Shown: piece by piece, positions 54,568 to 63,999 of the stretch | Position numbering within the stretch: the first letter of the stretch is position 1 | Layout: the number at the start of each line of letters is the position of its first letter | Assembly: GCF_019375555.1 (NCBI RefSeq) | Contig: NZ_JAHXDN010000006.1 | Coordinates: 248,001-312,000, forward strand | DNA: 64,000 nt | Direction: 5' to 3' | Source of the DNA: Roseobacter insulae | GTDB lineage: Bacteria; Pseudomonadota; Alphaproteobacteria; Rhodobacterales; Rhodobacteraceae | Notes under the pieces: model-generated | Told to the model about the DNA's origin: nothing | Databases searched by the model: none | The model's input: only the letters and a program-made list of their open reading frames with translations | Position numbers and translations under genes: made by a program

Positions 54568-56985
54568 TTAGTCGTGCAGGCCCAGATCATTGGCGATCTG
54601 CCAGATGCGCCAGTGATCGTGCGGCATATGCGCTTGGCGCAGCCCAAAGGCCCGGAAGGCATCATGCACCGCATTGGAGAACGCCGGAACCCCGCCCACG
54701 TTAGGGCTCTCGCCCACACCCTTGGCCCCGATCGGATGGTGCGGCGAGGGCGTTTCGGTGTGATCGGTGACATAATTCGGCGTTTCCCACGCGGTGGGGA
54801 TGAAGAAATCCATCAACGTGCCGGTTTTGCAATTGCCCAGATCGTCATAGGCGATCTCCTGTCCCATCGCGATGGCCAGGGCTTCGGTCAGGCCGCCGTG
54901 TACCTGCCCCTCGATCACCATCGGGTTGATCCGCGTGCCGCAGTCATCCAGCGCGTAGAACTGGCGGATGTCCGTGGTGCCGGTGTCCACGTCCACGTCC
55001 ATCACGCAGACATAGGCCCCGAAGGGGTAGGTCATGTTCGGCGGGTCATAATAGCTGACCGCTTCCAGCCCCGGCTCGATCCCCGGAATGGCCTGATTAT
55101 AGGCGGCATAGGCGATCTCTTTCATCGTCTTGAACCGCTCCGGCGCACCCTTAAGGACAAAACGGTCCACATCGAACTCCACGTCATCGTCGTGCACTTC
55201 GAGCAGGTAGGCCGCAATCATCTGTGCCTTGGCGCGGATTTTCCGGCCTGCGAGCGCCGTGGCCGCCCCCGCCACCGGGGTGGAGCGCGACCCGTAGGTG
55301 CCCAGCCCGTAGGGCGCGGTGTCGGTATCGCCCTCCTCGATGGTGATCGAATCCGCCGGGATACCGGTTTCCGTCGCCAGAATCTGCGCGAAAGTCGTCG
55401 CGTGGCCTTGCCCCTGGCTGATGGTGCCAAGCCGCGCGATTGCCGATCCGGTGGGGTGGATCCTGATCTCGCAGCTGTCGAACATGCCCATGCCGAGGAT
55501 GTCGCAATTCTTGACGGGGCCCGCGCCCACGATCTCGGTGAAGAAGCTCAGCCCGATGCCCATCAGCTTGCGCGTCTCGCCCCGCTTGAAGGCTTCGACA
55601 CGTTCCGCCTGTTCACGGCGCAGATCGTCATAACCAACGGAGGTCAGCGCCTTGTCCCATGCGGTGTGGTAATCGCCGGAATCGTATTCCCATCCCAAGG
55701 CGGACTGATAGGGAAACTGCTCTTTTCTGATGAAATTGATCCGGCGCAGCTCGGCGGCATCCATGTTCAGCTCCATCGCCAGCACTTCGATCATGCGTTC
55801 AATGAAATAGGCAGCCTCGGTCACCCGAAAGGAACAGCGATAGGCAACGCCGCCCGGCGCCTTGTTGGTATAGACCCCATCGACCCCGACGTAAGCCACC
55901 GGAATGTCATAAGACCCGGTGCAGATGTGAAAGAAGCCCGCGGGGTACTTTGTAGGGTCCGCGCAGGCGTCAAAGGCACCGTGATCCGCCGTTACATGGC
56001 AATGCAGACCGGTGATCTTGCCTTCCTTGGTGGCGCTGATCTTGCCTTGCATCCAGTAATCGCGGGCAAAGGCCGTGGCCATCAGGTTTTCCATCCGGTC
56101 CTCGACCCATTTGACCGGCAAACCGGTCACGATGGAGGCAACGATGGAGCAGACATACCCGGGGTAGACGCCTACCTTGTTGCCAAAGCCGCCGCCGATG
56201 TCGGGGCTGACCACGCGGATGTTGTGCTCCTCGATGCCCGAGAGCAGCGAGGCGACGGTGCGCACCACGTGAGGCGCCTGAAACGTGCCGTAAAGCGTCA
56301 GCTTGCCATTCACCTTGTCCATCGAGGCCACCGCCCCGCAGGTTTCCAGCGGGCAGGGGTGGGTACGGTGATAATAGACCATCTCTTCGACAACCACCTC
56401 GGCGCTGTCGATCACCTCCTCGGTCGCCGCCTTGTCGCCTTCCTCCCAGAGGAAAATGTGGTTGTGGTGGCGGCGCGGGCCGTGCGCCCCATCCGCCCCA
56501 TCCTCAAGGTCTTCACGCAACACAGTGTCCGATTTCATCGCCTCGAAGGGATCGGTCAGAACCGGCAGTTCTTCGTAATCCACCTCCACGAGTTCCACCG
56601 CATCGGCGGCCACATAACGGTCGCGTGCAACGACAAAGGCCACTTCCTGCCCCTGGAACAGAACCTTGCCATCCGCGAGCACCATCTGCTTGTCGCCTGC
56701 GAGCGTCGGCATCCAGTGCAGCGAGAGGGGCTCCAGATCCTTGGCGGTCAGAACAGCGACCACGCCATCGAGCGCCATGGCGGCATCGATATTGATCGAT
56801 TTGACGCGCGCGTGCGCATAGGGCGAGCGCACGAAGTCGCCGTGCAGCATGCCGGGCAGTTTGATGTCATCGACGTAATTGCCCTTGCCTTGGGTGAACC
56901 GCACGTCTTCGACACGTTTGCGCGCCGATCCCAGGCCCTTGAGGTTGGCGACGCGGTCGTCGCGGCTTTCTACTTCGTCTTTCAT
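54568..56985 (-). CDS. coxL: Aerobic carbon monoxide dehydrogenase large subunit CoxL (form I)
   Basis: Molybdenum-hydroxylase subunit with the Mo-S-Cu site that oxidises CO to CO2, 805 residues. The active-site loop AYRCSFR (C384 in this numbering) is the diagnostic form I motif. Form II proteins carry AYRGAGR there. Other features are [23 protein letters not shown] at the start, [14 protein letters not shown], and the C-terminal [13 protein letters not shown] with the base-catalysis Glu of this family. ATG 56985 overlaps the coxS stop by four bases (ATGA). Flanked by coxS and coxD. CO oxidation supplies electrons rather than carbon in most roseobacters. Confidence 0.95.
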   Translation of the reverse strand: MKDEVESRDDRVANLKGLGSARKRVEDVRFTQGKGNYVDDIKLPGMLHGDFVRSPYAHARVKSINIDAAMALDGVVAVLTAKDLEPLSLHWMPTLAGDKQMVLADGKVLFQGQEVAFVVARDRYVAADAVELVEVDYEELPVLTDPFEAMKSDTVLREDLEDGADGAHGPRRHHNHIFLWEEGDKAATEEVIDSAEVVVEEMVYYHRTHPCPLETCGAVASMDKVNGKLTLYGTFQAPHVVRTVASLLSGIEEHNIRVVSPDIGGGFGNKVGVYPGYVCSIVASIVTGLPVKWVEDRMENLMATAFARDYWMQGKISATKEGKITGLHCHVTADHGAFDACADPTKYPAGFFHICTGSYDIPVAYVGVDGVYTNKAPGGVAYRCSFRVTEAAYFIERMIEVLAMELNMDAAELRRINFIRKEQFPYQSALGWEYDSGDYHTAWDKALTSVGYDDLRREQAERVEAFKRGETRKLMGIGLSFFTEIVGAGPVKNCDILGMGMFDSCEIRIHPTGSAIARLGTISQGQGHATTFAQILATETGIPADSITIEEGDTDTAPYGLGTYGSRSTPVAGAATALAGRKIRAKAQMIAAYLLEVHDDDVEFDVDRFVLKGAPERFKTMKEIAYAAYNQAIPGIEPGLEAVSYYDPPNMTYPFGAYVCVMDVDVDTGTTDIRQFYALDDCGTRINPMVIEGQVHGGLTEALAIAMGQEIAYDDLGNCKTGTLMDFFIPTAWETPNYVTDHTETPSPHHPIGAKGVGESPNVGGVPAFSNAVHDAFRAFGLRQAHMPHDHWRIWQIANDLGLHD

Positions 56986-57476
56986 TCCGCGGCCTCCTGT
57001 GCGCCATTCATCTGTGCCGCAGCGGCAAGAATGGATTTCACGATGTTCTGATAGCCGGTGCAGCGGCACAGGTTACCCGCCATGCCGAACCGCACCTCTT
57101 CTTCGGTCGGATTGGGATTTTCCTCCAGCAGCTTGTGCGCCCGGGTGATCATGCCCGGTGTGCAGAATCCGCATTGCAGCCCATGGTGCTCGCGGAAGGT
57201 TTCCTGCAGTACGTGCAACGCATCCGGGCTGCCCAGCCCTTCGATTGTCGTGATCTCGGCACCATTGGCCTGACCCACGAACATCGTGCAGGATTTGACG
57301 GATTTGCCGTTCACGATCACCGTGCAGGCGCCGCAATGCGAGGTTTCGCAACCCACGTGCGGGCCGGTCAGGTTCAGCCGCTCGCGCAGGGCGTAGATCA
57401 GCAGTTCCCGAGGTTCGGCGAGGAACTCCTCATCCTGGCCGTTCACAGTCACTTTGATATGCATTTTATCTGGCAT
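56982..57476 (-). CDS. coxS: Carbon monoxide dehydrogenase small (2Fe-2S) subunit CoxS
   Basis: Iron-sulfur subunit with two [2Fe-2S] clusters, 164 residues. The N-terminal plant-ferredoxin-type set is C43, C48, C51 ([10 protein letters not shown]) and C63. The C-terminal set is C102/C105 (QCGFC) and C137/C139 (LCRC). It passes electrons from the Mo-Cu site to the FAD of CoxM. It lies between coxM and coxL, overlapping coxL by four bases. Starts with ATG 57476. All eight ligands are present. Confidence 0.95.
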   Translation of the reverse strand: MPDKMHIKVTVNGQDEEFLAEPRELLIYALRERLNLTGPHVGCETSHCGACTVIVNGKSVKSCTMFVGQANGAEITTIEGLGSPDALHVLQETFREHHGLQCGFCTPGMITRAHKLLEENPNPTEEEVRFGMAGNLCRCTGYQNIVKSILAAAAQMNGAQEAAE

Positions 57477-57489
57477 CTTGGGTCCTCTA

Positions 57490-58344
57490 CTATGCGCGCG
57501 CCCAGGCGCTCTTGATCGCGCGGGTCAGGATCACGCCGGCCACATGGCGCTTGAACTTGACAGGGCCACGGTTGTCTTCGGTGGGATCGATATCGGCGAG
57601 CGCTGCGTCCACGGCTGCTTTGATCGCGCTGTCGTCAACGGGCGTGTCTGCCAAGGCCGCCCCTGCGGCAGGTGACCAGACCGGCACGTCGCTCAGGTTG
57701 GTCATGGCGATCGAGGCGGCGGCGCATGTGCTGCCCTCCCTGGTCAGTTGCACGGCGGCGGCAGCGGTCGCGTAATCCCCGATCTTGCGCTTTTGCTTTT
57801 CGTAGGCGGCGCCGCCCGGTTGCGCGGTGAAGGACACGCAGGTCAGAACCTCTTCATCCGTGCGCGCCGTCATGTAGGCGGCTTCATAGAAATCGCGCGC
57901 CGCGACGGTGCGTTCGCCATCCGGACCCACAAGCGTGAACTGCGCGTCCAGACACTGCATCAGCCCGGGCATGTCGTTGCCGGGATCGCCATTTGCCACA
58001 TTGCCCCCAACCGTGCCCATGTAGCGCACCTGCGGGTCTGCAATCTGCAGCGCCGCTTCCCGCAGAATGGGCGCGGCCGCCGCGAGGCCCTCGTGGTCGA
58101 TCAGATCGGCCTGCGTGGTCATCGCACCGATGCGAATTTCGCTGCCGTCAATCGTGATGCCGCCGAGCCCGGCGACATCCTGCAGGTCGATCAGATGTGG
58201 TATTTCGGCCATGCGCAGCTTCATCATCGGGATCAGGCTGTGCCCGCCCGCCATCACGCGCGCATCATCACCGTGTTCCTCCAGAAGGGCGATCACGCCC
58301 GCGATGTCCGTGGGCCGATAATAGTCGAACGGCGCTGGAATCAT
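57490..58344 (-). CDS. coxM: Carbon monoxide dehydrogenase medium (FAD) subunit CoxM
   Basis: Flavoprotein subunit, 284 residues. FAD-binding motifs are AGGHS (32-36) and TVGGN (111-115). The C-terminal domain has [22 protein letters not shown]. It takes electrons from CoxS and hands them to the respiratory chain. First structural gene of coxM-S-L-D-E-F-G. ATG 58344 follows GGAGG at an ideal spacing. Upstream, the gap to coxC carries three phased direct repeats (58424-58476), 80-132 bases before the ATG, where an activator would bind. Confidence 0.95.
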   Translation of the reverse strand: MIPAPFDYYRPTDIAGVIALLEEHGDDARVMAGGHSLIPMMKLRMAEIPHLIDLQDVAGLGGITIDGSEIRIGAMTTQADLIDHEGLAAAAPILREAALQIADPQVRYMGTVGGNVANGDPGNDMPGLMQCLDAQFTLVGPDGERTVAARDFYEAAYMTARTDEEVLTCVSFTAQPGGAAYEKQKRKIGDYATAAAAVQLTREGSTCAAASIAMTNLSDVPVWSPAAGAALADTPVDDSAIKAAVDAALADIDPTEDNRGPVKFKRHVAGVILTRAIKSAWARA

Positions 58345-58423
58345 TGCTTGTCCTCCCTCGTGAGCAATTCGTCTGGCTGAGATAAAGGCTGCCTCGCCAG
58401 GCCGACATGCGCTTGCCTAATTC

Positions 58424-58476
58424 AACGAAAGGGGCGGAAATTTTCACGAAATGCGGCTGAGAGTGCACGAAATGCG
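58424..58476. promoter_or_regulatory. Three 21-bp-phased direct repeats upstream of coxM (candidate LytTR-type binding sites)
   Basis: Core ACGAAA occurs at 58425, 58446 and 58467, exactly 21 bases apart, that is two helical turns. The second and third copies share the longer CACGAAATGCG. The first is AACGAAAGGGG. On the coxM strand the core reads TTTCGT. LytTR proteins bind direct repeats with about this period, and a LytTR gene (coxC-like) is adjacent. I recall that RcoM, the CO-responsive LytTR regulator, also uses triplets of repeats at cox promoters. Confidence 0.75.
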
Positions 58477-58482
58477 AATGGC

Positions 58483-59610
58483 TCAGACGCCGAGCGCCTC
58501 ACGGACCGCCTTGAGGTTGGAGCGGCTCACGGGCACGGGCGGCAGGCCGGTGCCGGCAAACCGGCAAAGCCCGTTGTCCTTCAACCGTTCGAAATTCTCG
58601 ACCCGGGCGGGGTTGATCAGATAGCTGCGATGAACCTTGAGAAACCCGCGGGGGACAAGCCTTTTCGTGGCTTCGGTGATGGGCCAGACGCAGAAATGCT
58701 GGGCGTCATCGGTGTAGACATTCGTGTAATGCCCCTCGGCCCTGACAAAAGCGACCTGCGCGGGATCCACGAAAAGCGTGGTACCGTCTTTTTCACAGGG
58801 AATCCGCATTGGCAGTGGTGCAACCGGATCGGTCTGCGTCCGGGCGATGCCCTGCGACGGCGCGGCCTGTCTGCCTGTGTCGGATGGCCCGGTCGGCTGC
58901 GGCAACAGAAAGGTCACGCTCATCCACAGGAATGCGCCGAAGATCACGAAGCTGGAGAGTATGACACCCAGGGCCAACACCTCGTTGCTCATTACCGGAC
59001 CCAGCTCATTGAAGGAGGGCACCTGAACGAACCGCGTTCCGGTAATGGCCACGAAATGCACGGCAAATACGGCGATGCCAAAGCAGAGCGTGCCGAAAAG
59101 GATGTTCCTGTTGGTTCGGTGGCCATAGGCGATCCAGAAGGCGGCGATGCACAGGACGAAAGCAGAGACAACCGACAGCGCGATACCGACAGGCGTATAG
59201 ACGGCGCGACACAGTTGCAGACCGGCCATGCCGAGATAATGCATCGACAGGATCCCAAGCGCCACAAGTCCGCCCGCGAGAGTGACGGTTGTCGGGGAGC
59301 GGTCCGCAAAATGCAGGATGCTCAGGGCGGCCCCGACGATCAGGATCGCCAGCAGGGCGGATGCGAGTGTGACAGCGGAATCGTAATAGAACTGGATCGG
59401 CATCTGCATCCCGAGCATGGCCACGAAATGCATCGACCAGATGCCGCCACCAAGGGCCACCGCGGCCAGCGCAATGGCGAACTTGCGTTGCCTGATTGTT
59501 TTCTGCGAAAGGTCTTTCGTCAGCGTCAGCCCGGTAAATCCCGCAACAAGGGCGACGACAAGGGATGCAGCAATCAAACCGGCATTGTGACTAATGGCCA
59601 GATAATCCAT
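58483..59610 (-). CDS. coxC: CoxC-like MHYT-LytTR membrane sensor/regulator
   Basis: A 375-residue membrane-anchored regulator. The N-terminal MHYT sensor has seven or so membrane segments with SMHFVAMLGMQM, SMHYLGMAGLQL and VHFVAITGT repeats; these His/Met residues are proposed to bind metal and sense O2, CO or NO. After a linker, the C-terminal LytTR DNA-binding domain spans about 275-375 (FVRAEGHYTNVYTDD, FLKVHRSYLINPARVENF). This is the architecture of CoxC/CoxH in Afipia CO oxidisers. It lies immediately upstream of coxM on the same strand, and the phased repeats sit between. ATG 59610. Confidence 0.9.
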   Translation of the reverse strand: MDYLAISHNAGLIAASLVVALVAGFTGLTLTKDLSQKTIRQRKFAIALAAVALGGGIWSMHFVAMLGMQMPIQFYYDSAVTLASALLAILIVGAALSILHFADRSPTTVTLAGGLVALGILSMHYLGMAGLQLCRAVYTPVGIALSVVSAFVLCIAAFWIAYGHRTNRNILFGTLCFGIAVFAVHFVAITGTRFVQVPSFNELGPVMSNEVLALGVILSSFVIFGAFLWMSVTFLLPQPTGPSDTGRQAAPSQGIARTQTDPVAPLPMRIPCEKDGTTLFVDPAQVAFVRAEGHYTNVYTDDAQHFCVWPITEATKRLVPRGFLKVHRSYLINPARVENFERLKDNGLCRFAGTGLPPVPVSRSNLKAVREALGV

Positions 59611-59758
59611 GGCCCGAGAATGTCGTCAAAAAACCGGCAATGCAACGCGTGATGCATGCTGTTCCTTAATGTTTGATCATGCTTAAGCGCCCACGACCAC
59701 CGGAGCGGCAGGCGAGACGCGGTCAGGGCTGGCAAAGGCGACGGCGCTTTGCTGCATC

Positions 59759-62179
59759 TCAGCCCCTGACACGCAGGTTATCGGGGTCATAAGGACCGGT
59801 CGCAATGACCTGGCAGGCGACATTGTCCCCCAGCACATCGACCCAAAGGCTCTGGCCGGCCTCAGACAGCTCCGGGTCGATAAAGGCGAGGGCCAGATTG
59901 GCGGCCACACGGTGCCCCCAGTCGCCGGATGTCACGGTGCCCACGACCGCGCCACCTGACAGAACGGACGCGCCGCCATGCGCGGGTGCGTCAGCCGTAT
60001 CGAGATGCAGGGTGACAAGTTTCTTTGCCGGGCCGAGCGCCTTGCGTGCAAGCAGGGCCGTCTTGCCGATGAAATCCGCTTTGTCCAACGTCACAAAGCG
60101 GTGCAATCCGGTCTCGAAGGGGTCGAATTCTGTCAGGATGTCCGATTTCCAGTGCAGATATCCTTTTTCAATCCGCATGGACTCCACCGCGCGGCTGCCA
60201 AACAGCGTCAACCCATGCGCCTGACCTGCCTGTCGCAGCGCACGGTATGCGGCATAGAGATGCGCATTCGGCACGTGGAGTTCATAGGCGAGTTCGCCCG
60301 AAAAGCTGACCGACATCGCCACGGCAGGTGCGATACCGATAAAGCAGTCGCGCACGGCAAGCCATGGAAAGGCCGCCGCAGACCAGTTCGCGCGGCTGAC
60401 CGATGTCATGACATCGCGGGCTTTCGGACCGGCGAGCACCAGAATGGTGTGTTCGTTGGTGAGCGATTTTATCTGAACGTCGTCGTCGGGACGCAGATGG
60501 CTCAGCAACCAGTCCATGTCATGAAACTCTGCCGCGGCAGCGGAGCCATACCAGACACGGCCGTCGGGCAAATTGGCGATTGTCGCTTCGGACTTTAGCA
60601 TGCCGTCATGGGTAAGCAGATATCCCAGCCCGACCTTGGCAGGCTTGCGCGGCACGCGGCCACAGATCATCCGGTCCAGAAACTCATGCACGCCGTCTCC
60701 GGTCAGTTCAAACCTGTTGAACCCGCTTACTTCCGTCAGGCCGACGGCATTCTGCACGGCGGAAACCTCGGCGGCGACAATGTCGAAGACGTTGTTGAAC
60801 TTGAAGCTGTAGTCTTCGTGGAATGCCGCCTCCGGTTTGATGTACTCCAGCCGTTCCCAGCCGTTCACGACACCAAAAGCGGCCCCTTCGCCCGCCAGAA
60901 CGGGCGTCAGCGGCGTGGTTTTCATCGGCCGCCCGGCAGGCCGGTGTTCGTGCGGGAAATGAAAGCGGAATTCGTTCTGATAGTCTTCGACCGCCTTCAG
61001 GGCGGTCAGCTCCACGTTGGCATGACTGGTAAACCGGCGCGGGTCGATAACCCATGTGTCATAGCAGGCCTCGCCATGCACGATCTGCTGCGCCAGCAAC
61101 CAGCCGTGGCCACCGCCTTCGCCCAGCCCGGCGCGCAAGCCGATGATGCAATATGCATTGCGTTTGCCCGGGACAGGTCCGACGAGCGGCGCGCCATCGA
61201 TCGTATAGGTGATCGGGCCGTTGACCACCGTGTGAATGCCTGTCTCCATCAGGGCCGGCATCCGTGCAAACGCACCCTCCAGCACGTCGGTGACGCGGTC
61301 CAGATCATCCGGGCAGAGGGCGTTCACGAAATTCGGGTCGATGCCCTCCATGCCCCATGTCTTGCACTGCTGCTCGTAGAACCCCACGAGCAGGCCGTTT
61401 TTTTCCTGACGGCAGTAGTAATCGCTGATCGGGCACCGCAGCAGGGGCATCCGGTGGTCCGCGTCACGGATCGCGGGGATCTCCTCGGTCAGGAAGTACT
61501 GGTGCTCCATCGACATGACCGGATGGTGCACACCCATCATCGCGCCCACTTCATTCACGCGGTAGCCGCAGGCGTTGACCACGATCTCGGCGCGGATGTC
61601 GCCCTTGTCGGTGTGCACCGTCCAGCTGTCATCGGCGTGCTGGTGCAGCCCGGTCACCGGCGTATTGCGATGTACTTCGGCACCCGCCAGCCGCGCGCGC
61701 CGCGCCAGTGCCTGACAGAGCTGAGCCGGGTCAATGTCACCGTCCAGCGGATCCCACAAGCCGCCCAACAGGTTGTCCGTCGAGATCAGCGGGTGTCGGC
61801 AGGCGCATTCCGCCGCATCGATGATCTCAAAATGCACATCCATGCCCCGCGCCATCGAGGCGAAATGCCGGTACCCGTCCATTTGTTCCGGCGTGTTGGC
61901 CAATCGGATCCCGCCATCGGCATGGTGGTAGTTTATCGGGTAGTCAGGATCCTCTGCCAACGCCTTGTAGAGGGCGATGGAATGGGATTTCAGCCCCACC
62001 ATCGTCTGGTTCATGCCGAAATTGGTCACCTGGGCGGCGGAGTGCCATGTTGTGCCCGAGGTCAACTCGTTGCGCTCCAGCAGCATCACGTCGCTCCAGC
62101 CCTCCTGCGTGAGGTGATAGAGCGTTGAACAGCCCGCGATGCCGCCGCCGATCACAACGACGCGCGTTGACGATTTCAT
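59759..62179 (-). CDS. FAD-dependent GcvT-family oxidoreductase (dimethylglycine/sarcosine dehydrogenase-like)
   Basis: An 806-residue protein. The N-terminal DAO-type FAD domain has VVVIGGGIAGCSTLYHL and TSGTTWHSAA with H46 at the covalent-FAD position of dimethylglycine dehydrogenase. A linker follows, then a C-terminal GcvT-type, tetrahydrofolate-binding domain. Such enzymes demethylate dimethylglycine or sarcosine and pass formaldehyde to tetrahydrofolate. Substrate unproven. ATG 62179 gives the Rossmann motif within 15 residues. Divergent from the MttB-family gene, with a shared palindrome-bearing promoter region. It fits methylated-amine catabolism feeding glycine and one-carbon units to the serine-cycle genes elsewhere in the window. 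Confidence 0.88.
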   Translation of the reverse strand: MKSSTRVVVIGGGIAGCSTLYHLTQEGWSDVMLLERNELTSGTTWHSAAQVTNFGMNQTMVGLKSHSIALYKALAEDPDYPINYHHADGGIRLANTPEQMDGYRHFASMARGMDVHFEIIDAAECACRHPLISTDNLLGGLWDPLDGDIDPAQLCQALARRARLAGAEVHRNTPVTGLHQHADDSWTVHTDKGDIRAEIVVNACGYRVNEVGAMMGVHHPVMSMEHQYFLTEEIPAIRDADHRMPLLRCPISDYYCRQEKNGLLVGFYEQQCKTWGMEGIDPNFVNALCPDDLDRVTDVLEGAFARMPALMETGIHTVVNGPITYTIDGAPLVGPVPGKRNAYCIIGLRAGLGEGGGHGWLLAQQIVHGEACYDTWVIDPRRFTSHANVELTALKAVEDYQNEFRFHFPHEHRPAGRPMKTTPLTPVLAGEGAAFGVVNGWERLEYIKPEAAFHEDYSFKFNNVFDIVAAEVSAVQNAVGLTEVSGFNRFELTGDGVHEFLDRMICGRVPRKPAKVGLGYLLTHDGMLKSEATIANLPDGRVWYGSAAAAEFHDMDWLLSHLRPDDDVQIKSLTNEHTILVLAGPKARDVMTSVSRANWSAAAFPWLAVRDCFIGIAPAVAMSVSFSGELAYELHVPNAHLYAAYRALRQAGQAHGLTLFGSRAVESMRIEKGYLHWKSDILTEFDPFETGLHRFVTLDKADFIGKTALLARKALGPAKKLVTLHLDTADAPAHGGASVLSGGAVVGTVTSGDWGHRVAANLALAFIDPELSEAGQSLWVDVLGDNVACQVIATGPYDPDNLRVRG

Positions 62180-62264
62180 GTGAGTCCCCTTGCCACCGGT
62201 GTTCTGTTTCCGGGCCAACACATCCGGTCATAGCCTCGCGGGTCAAGCGCGCGCGCGGCTGTTT

Positions 62265-62293
62265 GAAAATTTTGAAACTGAGTTTCGATTTTC
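62265..62293. promoter_or_regulatory. Imperfect palindrome between divergent DMGDH-like and MttB-family genes
   Basis: GAAACT-G-AGTTTC (62274-62286) is a perfect core. The flanks GAAAAT...GATTTTC extend it to 29 bases with two unpaired bases. It is an AT-rich island in GC-rich DNA, central to the divergent promoter region, so it is a good operator candidate for both genes. The regulator is not in the window. Confidence 0.6.
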
Positions 62294-62384
62294 TCTTCAA
62301 GGGGCGCGACGTCCTTGTCAGGTTCCGGTCTGTCGCACCACGGTGGAAACCAGGGGCCTGATGCCCGGGCAGGAGTCGATAGCG

Positions 62385-63911
62385 GTGACGCAGGAAAACA
62401 CAGCTTCGCGGCGCGCCGGTCGATCCGCCCGGAGGGCCAGGCGTGCCGCGAAACCGGAGGTGAACCCGGCAGCACCCGGCCGCCGGGGCGGCGCCTACAG
62501 GCCGCTCTCCGAGCGCGACATGACGGCGATTTTCGACACCAGCCTGAGGCTGCTGGCAGAGCTTGGGATGGGCGAGGTGCCCGATCGTCTGCGCGGCGAT
62601 CTGGTGCGCGCCGGTGCGCGGTCGCGGCAGGACGGGCGCGTGGTTTTTTCGCGTGCGCTGGCCGAGGATGCGATTGCCCGCGCCGCAGGAAAATTCGTCC
62701 TGCACGGTCGGGACCCCGCGCGTTCCATCGAAGTGGGCGGCGACCGCGTCTTCTTTGGCACTGGCGGGGCCGCGGTGCAGACGCTGGACATCGATACCGC
62801 CGAATACCGGCCTTCGACCCTGCGGGACCTTCACGATTTCACCCGGCTTCAGGACGTTCTGACCAATGTCAGCTGGTTCACGCGCTGTTGCATTGCCACC
62901 GATGTCGCAGACCCGTTCGATCTGGATGTGAACACGGCCTACGCTCTGCTCCGCAACACGACCAAACCGGTTGCAACAGCCTTCACCCACGCCGATCACG
63001 TAGCGCCCATCGTCGGGCTGTTCGATCATATCGCCGGTGGTGCCGGGGCATTTTCCAGACGCCCCTTTGTCAAAGCGCATATCAGCCCGGTGATTTCCCC
63101 GATGCGCTATGGCGAGGATGCGGTTGATGTCACCTATGCCTGTCTCGCCCACAACATCCCGGTGTCCTGCATCACCGCTGCGCAGTCCGGGGCAACGGCC
63201 CCCGCGACCCTTGCCGGGTTTCTCGCGCAATCGCTTGCAGAGACCCTTGCCTCGCTGATGATGGTGGATGCCGTCAAACCGGGCCACCCGCTGGTGTTTT
63301 CCAACTGGCCGCTGGTCATTGACCTTCGGACGGGCGCTTTTGCCGGTGGCGGGGGCGAGATCACGGTCCTGAACGCCGCCTCGGCGCAGCTGAGCAATTG
63401 GCTGGGGCTGCCGTCCGGGGTTGCTGCCTCGATGACGGATGCCAAGGCGATCGACGCGCAATACGGCGTTGAAAAAGGCATGACGTCGCTGGCGGCCGCG
63501 CTGGCGGGGGGCAACCTGATCTACGAAAGCTCTGGCATGACCGCATCGCTGCTGGGGGCGAGTTTCGAGGCCTTTGTGCTCGACGATGAAATGCATTCCG
63601 CCACCTACCGGGCGCTGCGTGGAATAGAGGTGACTGAGGAAAATCTCGGCTTTGACGCAATCTGCGAGGCGGTTCTGGGCGAGGGCCATTTCCTGGGCGG
63701 TCAGCACACCTACGGCGCGATGGAACGGGACTATTTTTATCCAACCCTCGCAGACCGGAACCCACCCCGGACTTGGCAGGAAGGCGGTGCGCAGGATGCA
63801 TGGGCGCGGGCGCGCGACACGGCCCGTCGCATCTTGGAGACGCACCATCCGACCTACATAGATGCGGCGCAGGACGCCGCCATTCGAAACGCGTTCAGGA
63901 TTCTGAGCTGA
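62385..63911 (+). CDS. Trimethylamine methyltransferase (MttB) family protein, non-pyrrolysine type
   Basis: A 508-residue MttB-superfamily methyltransferase. Visible features are GGAYRPLSERDMTAIFDTSLR, NTAYALLRNTTKPVATAFTHAD, AAQSGATAPATLAGFLAQSLAE and GGGGEITVLNAASAQLSNWLGLP. No in-frame amber codon interrupts it, so it belongs to the non-pyrrolysine group, whose studied members (MtgB-like) demethylate glycine betaine or other quaternary amines to a corrinoid protein. No corrinoid protein gene is in the window. Start GTG 62385 follows AGGAG at ideal spacing. ATG 62361 is possible. Divergent from the DMGDH-like gene, a plausible next step. Confidence 0.87.
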   Translation: MTQENTASRRAGRSARRARRAAKPEVNPAAPGRRGGAYRPLSERDMTAIFDTSLRLLAELGMGEVPDRLRGDLVRAGARSRQDGRVVFSRALAEDAIARAAGKFVLHGRDPARSIEVGGDRVFFGTGGAAVQTLDIDTAEYRPSTLRDLHDFTRLQDVLTNVSWFTRCCIATDVADPFDLDVNTAYALLRNTTKPVATAFTHADHVAPIVGLFDHIAGGAGAFSRRPFVKAHISPVISPMRYGEDAVDVTYACLAHNIPVSCITAAQSGATAPATLAGFLAQSLAETLASLMMVDAVKPGHPLVFSNWPLVIDLRTGAFAGGGGEITVLNAASAQLSNWLGLPSGVAASMTDAKAIDAQYGVEKGMTSLAAALAGGNLIYESSGMTASLLGASFEAFVLDDEMHSATYRALRGIEVTEENLGFDAICEAVLGEGHFLGGQHTYGAMERDYFYPTLADRNPPRTWQEGGAQDAWARARDTARRILETHHPTYIDAAQDAAIRNAFRILS

Positions 63912-63999
63912 TCTCGGGCGCGTCCAGAAGCGTGAGCTTGCCGCGCAACCATGGAAGGCCGTGCGTGGCGGGCATCACCATATGCTGGTCGATCAGGGA
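63895..63999 (-). CDS. C-terminal end of an unidentified gene, truncated by the window edge
   Basis: On the minus strand a frame is open from the right edge to a TGA at 63895-63897, ending ...LRGKLTLLDAPEISSES. The last 34 residues include a hydrophobic/aromatic stretch (HMVMPATHGLPWLRGK). The frame overlaps the 3' end of the MttB-family gene by 17 bases, a normal convergent overlap in this dense genome. Too short to name a family. An alpha/beta-hydrolase C-terminus is one guess. Confidence 0.4.
   Translation of the reverse strand, partial: SLIDQHMVMPATHGLPWLRGKLTLLDAPEISSES

Noticed and set aside
54325-57051. A 908-codon plus-strand open frame opposite coxL.
   Set aside because: Complementary to a CoxL with intact active-site motif; no family similarity.
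59686-59760. A 24-codon minus-strand frame (MQQSAVAFASPDRVSPAAP...) directly after the DMGDH-like stop.
   Set aside because: Codon usage looks plausible, but it is too short, without a ribosome-binding site or known counterpart; more likely a chance open frame or remnant.
61944-63848. A 634-codon minus-strand open frame opposite the MttB-family gene.
   Set aside because: The plus strand has family motifs and a good ribosome-binding site; this frame would run through the divergent promoter into the DMGDH-like gene in the wrong frame.
62385-63911. Possibility that the MttB-family gene is a true pyrrolysine-containing trimethylamine methyltransferase.
   Set aside because: No in-frame TAG is present and no pyl genes are seen, so it was placed with the non-pyrrolysine members.
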